In this document: one piece after another, positions 4,999 through 6,943 of the stretch | Numbering within the stretch: position 1 is the stretch's first letter | How the letters are laid out: the number at the start of each line of letters is the position of its first letter | Source: Clostridia bacterium | GTDB lineage: Bacteria > Bacillota > Clostridia > Oscillospirales > CAG-272 | DNA: 6,943 bases | Assembly: GCA_017612655.1 (NCBI GenBank) | Contig: JAGAFM010000109.1 | Location: 1 to 6,943, forward strand | Direction: 5' to 3' | Notes under the pieces: generated by a model | Seen by the model: the letters and a program-made list of their open reading frames with translations, nothing else | Databases searched by the model: none | Told to the model about the DNA's origin: nothing | Translations under genes and position numbers: made by a program

Positions 4999-6174
4999 TC
5001 AGGGGACGCTTCGGCGCGACTGTTCCGTCCTGCGGAACGAGCCTTCCAGAAGGGTCAGATTGAGCAGGGCAAAGACCAGAAGGAAGAACGGCATGACGCC
5101 AATCCCGACGGAATACTGGATGCTTCCGAAAATCATCGGGATGAAAGTGCTCCCCACGTAGGCGGAAGCCATCTGGAGCCCGATTACGGGAGCCGCGAGC
5201 CGTTCCCCGAAATGAGAAGGGGCAAGATGCTGGATGGAGGGGTAAACCGGGCCCATTCCGGTTCCGATGATAAAAAAGCCAGCTGCGGCCGGGGCGTAAT
5301 GGGAGAAGGGAAGCATGACGAGCAGGATGCCGGCCAGTTCCACGGCAATCCCGATTCGAATCAGAAGGCGGTCTCCGATCCGGTTGGAGAACAAACCGGA
5401 GAGAAATCTCCCGAACATCAGGCCGGCGAAGACCAGGGAGCCGAAAGAAGCTGCCATCTCGTCCGTAACGCCGGTCCGAATTGCCGCGAAGTAACTGGAA
5501 GTCCAGAGAAAGCAGGTGGCTTCTCCGGAGCAGTAGGCAAAAAATGAAATCAGGGTAAGGAGAACCCCGGGCGTCCGGATTGCTTCGCGGATGCTTCCGT
5601 TCTCTTCGGACAAGTCCTTGACCCCTTCCTCTTTTCTTTTCCAGAGGGGGATGGAAAGGAAGCAGAGGAGCAGGATCCCGAGCTGCAGACAGGCGGTCCA
5701 TCGGTAGCCCTCGTTCCAATGTGCGTAACGAATCGCGAGGGCCATCAGATTCGGGCTGATGGACGCTCCGATTCCCCAGAAGCAGTGCAGGAAGTTCATA
5801 ACGGAGGAAGAGTACCGGGAGGCCACATAATGATTGACAGAGGCGTCAATGGCTCCTGCCCCGAGTCCGTAGGGAACCGCGAACAGAAACAAAAGAGGAA
5901 AACGGTTCGAGAAGGAGAACCCGATAAGTCCGAGCACGGTCAGCGCGGTCGAACCTATGACGATCCAGATGGTCGGGACCTTCCGTATCAGGCGGGGGCT
6001 TAAGAGGGCGGAGACAATCGTCATAAAGCAGATCGTCATGGATACGAAGCCTGCATAGTAGGAAGGGACGCCGAACGAGATCTGCATGGTCGGCCAGCCC
6101 GCTCCGAGCAGAGAATCTGGAAGGCCGAGGCTGACGAATATCAGATAGATGACGGCAATTAACAGTGAGCCCAT
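4999..6174 (-). CDS. MFS transporter, possibly FHS/fucose-permease-like
   Basis: This is an integral membrane transporter of 391 residues with about 12 predicted helices in two six-helix halves. They are split by a charged cytoplasmic loop (about 179-200, beginning KRKEEG). The second half carries an MFS motif-A-like segment GLFSNRIGDR (260-269) between helices 8 and 9. Helix 4 contains YGLGAGAIDASVNHYV with an acidic D110, and it is followed by NFLHCFWGIGAS (127-138). This G-x-G-x-x-(D/E)-x-x-x-N pattern resembles the sugar-proton symporters of the FHS group, where an acidic residue in helix 4 couples protons. That specificity is an inference. The start ATG6174 is set by GGAGGA (6182-6187) seven bases upstream and by the hydrophobic N-terminus LLIAVIYLIFVSLGLP. 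The frame is open further upstream to 6462 but there overlaps the desulfurase gene and encodes arginine/proline-rich non-membrane sequence. It lies 52 bases after the desulfurase stop, so the two are probably co-transcribed. Substrate unknown; efflux is also possible. Confidence 0.88.
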   Translation of the reverse strand: MGSLLIAVIYLIFVSLGLPDSLLGAGWPTMQISFGVPSYYAGFVSMTICFMTIVSALLSPRLIRKVPTIWIVIGSTALTVLGLIGFSFSNRFPLLFLFAVPYGLGAGAIDASVNHYVASRYSSSVMNFLHCFWGIGASISPNLMALAIRYAHWNEGYRWTACLQLGILLLCFLSIPLWKRKEEGVKDLSEENGSIREAIRTPGVLLTLISFFAYCSGEATCFLWTSSYFAAIRTGVTDEMAASFGSLVFAGLMFGRFLSGLFSNRIGDRLLIRIGIAVELAGILLVMLPFSHYAPAAAGFFIIGTGMGPVYPSIQHLAPSHFGERLAAPVIGLQMASAYVGSTFIPMIFGSIQYSVGIGVMPFFLLVFALLNLTLLEGSFRRTEQSRRSVP

Positions 6175-6226
6175 GGGGGATTCCTCCGATGGAAAAGGGG
6201 TTGGGGGAAACCAGCGGACGGGAACG

Positions 6227-6943
6227 CTACTGCGCCGTGCGCAGCAGTCGGACGATTCGGGCGGTTTCCCGGATAATCGTATCAATTTCTTCCTCGGTTT
6301 GATCCGGAGACAGCGTAAAGCGGAGGGAGGAAGATGCGGCGACCCGTTCTCTTCCGATGGCGAGAAGGACATGGGACGGCTCTGTCGATTCCGAGTTGCA
6401 GGCAGATCCGGCAGACGCGGAAATGCCGGCCGCGTCCAGCAGCAGGAGGATGCTCTCCGCACTGAGGTCCGGAATAGAAATGTTTACGTTTCCCGGGAGC
6501 CGGAAAGCAGGGTTCATCGATCCGTTCACGGAAGTTCCCTCAATGGAAAGAAGACCATCGAAAAGACGGGTCTGGAGCGCGCGGAGACGGTCTGTTTCCT
6601 GCGGGAGAGCAGCGCCTTCCAGTGCCTTGGCCAATCCGACTGCAAATGCGACATTTTCCGTGCCCGCCCGCATTCCGGATTCCTGCCCTCCCCCATCAAG
6701 CAGCGGAGAGAGAGGGGTCCCGCTTTTCGCATAAAGGAAGCCGATTCCCTTGGGGCCGTGAATCTTGTGCCCGGAAACGACGAGATAATCCGTGCCGATC
6801 TTCGAAACGTCCAGAGGAAGCTGACCGCACGCCGCAACCGCGTCGCAAAGGACGGGGATGCCGAAGGAGTGGGCTGCTTCCGCCGTTTCCCGGACCGGTT
6901 GAATCGTTCCGATTTCATTGTTTGCCAACATCAGAGCGACGAG
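6227..6943 (-). CDS. Cysteine desulfurase, NifS/IscS type (5' end outside window)
   Basis: These are the C-terminal 238 residues of a PLP-dependent class V aminotransferase-fold enzyme that takes sulfur from cysteine onto its own active-site cysteine for Fe-S cluster or tRNA thiolation. The frame is open to the window edge (LVALMLANNEIGT), so Met at 6931 is internal and roughly 140-150 residues are missing. The PLP lysine is in SGHKIHGPKGIG (codon 6764-6766). The sulfur-carrying cysteine is in GSACNSES (codon 6398-6400), 122 residues later, the same spacing as K206-C328 in E. coli IscS. The PLP aspartate is D in CDAV (6842-6844), 26 residues before the lysine, again as in IscS. RAGTEN is also intact. 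One oddity is that the residue three after this Asp, normally the Gln that contacts PLP, is Ala (6833-6835). The next gene is an MFS transporter rather than the more usual iscU, thiI or mnmA. It is clearly a desulfurase family member; its sulfur acceptor is not known. Confidence 0.93.
   Translation of the reverse strand, partial: LVALMLANNEIGTIQPVRETAEAAHSFGIPVLCDAVAACGQLPLDVSKIGTDYLVVSGHKIHGPKGIGFLYAKSGTPLSPLLDGGGQESGMRAGTENVAFAVGLAKALEGAALPQETDRLRALQTRLFDGLLSIEGTSVNGSMNPAFRLPGNVNISIPDLSAESILLLLDAAGISASAGSACNSESTEPSHVLLAIGRERVAASSSLRFTLSPDQTEEEIDTIIRETARIVRLLRTAQ

Noticed and set aside
4931..5719. Arginine-rich open frame on the - strand within the MFS gene
   Set aside because: It is out of frame with a clear 12-helix transporter and has low-complexity Arg/Pro/Ser composition.
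6175..6462. N-terminal extension of the MFS frame
   Set aside because: It runs antiphase through the desulfurase coding sequence, is arginine/proline-rich and not membrane-like, and ATG6174 has a well-placed GGAGGA.
1..6943. CRISPR arrays, tRNA or rRNA genes
   Set aside because: No regularly spaced direct repeats, no tRNA-like cloverleaf and no rRNA-like segments were seen on either strand.

Overview
The window looks like chromosomal DNA of a Bacillota bacterium, most likely a Clostridia member with a GC content judged by eye at about 55%. The reasons are strong GGAGG-type ribosome binding sites, a PepF-like M3 oligoendopeptidase, Gram-positive-style signal and C-terminal membrane anchors, and IS200/IS605-type transposon ends. 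Family or genus cannot be told from the sequence alone.

Layout. Positions 1-62 hold an intrinsic terminator for an unseen rightward gene, followed by a second hairpin. Positions about 70-281 look like a miniature, coding-deficient IS200/IS605-family element. It has a left-end hairpin of the IS608 CCCC-TTTA-GGGG type, an internal sigma-A promoter, a GAAT guide, a right-end hairpin and a terminal TCAA. Positions 282-511 are a long leader with no convincing gene; it ends in a strong Shine-Dalgarno that a small perfect hairpin separates from the start codon. Two rightward genes follow: a cytosolic M3 oligoendopeptidase (512-2218) and a CE15/glucuronoyl-esterase-like alpha/beta hydrolase (2311-3450, probable TTG start). 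A 20-bp stem-loop (3504-3548) lies between convergent genes and probably terminates transcription from one or both sides.

The right half is a leftward, closely spaced gene string. Read in transcription order it is a NifS/IscS-type cysteine desulfurase (6943-6227, its 5' part outside the window), a 12-helix MFS transporter (6174-4999), and a secreted membrane-anchored SGNH/GDSL hydrolase with a trefoil-like N-terminal module (4934-3564). The gaps are 52 and 64 bases, each with a good ribosome binding site and no visible terminator, so co-transcription is likely. A single shared pathway is not evident.

The most unusual item is the miniature IS605-like element. It retains both ends and what may be the 3' end of an omega-RNA-like scaffold. 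Its internal promoter points outward, toward the flanking sequence and the peptidase gene. Secondary points of interest are the SD-hairpin-ATG arrangement, a CE15-like esterase with no signal peptide, the trefoil-like/SGNH/membrane-anchor architecture, and loss of the usual PLP-contacting Gln in the desulfurase.
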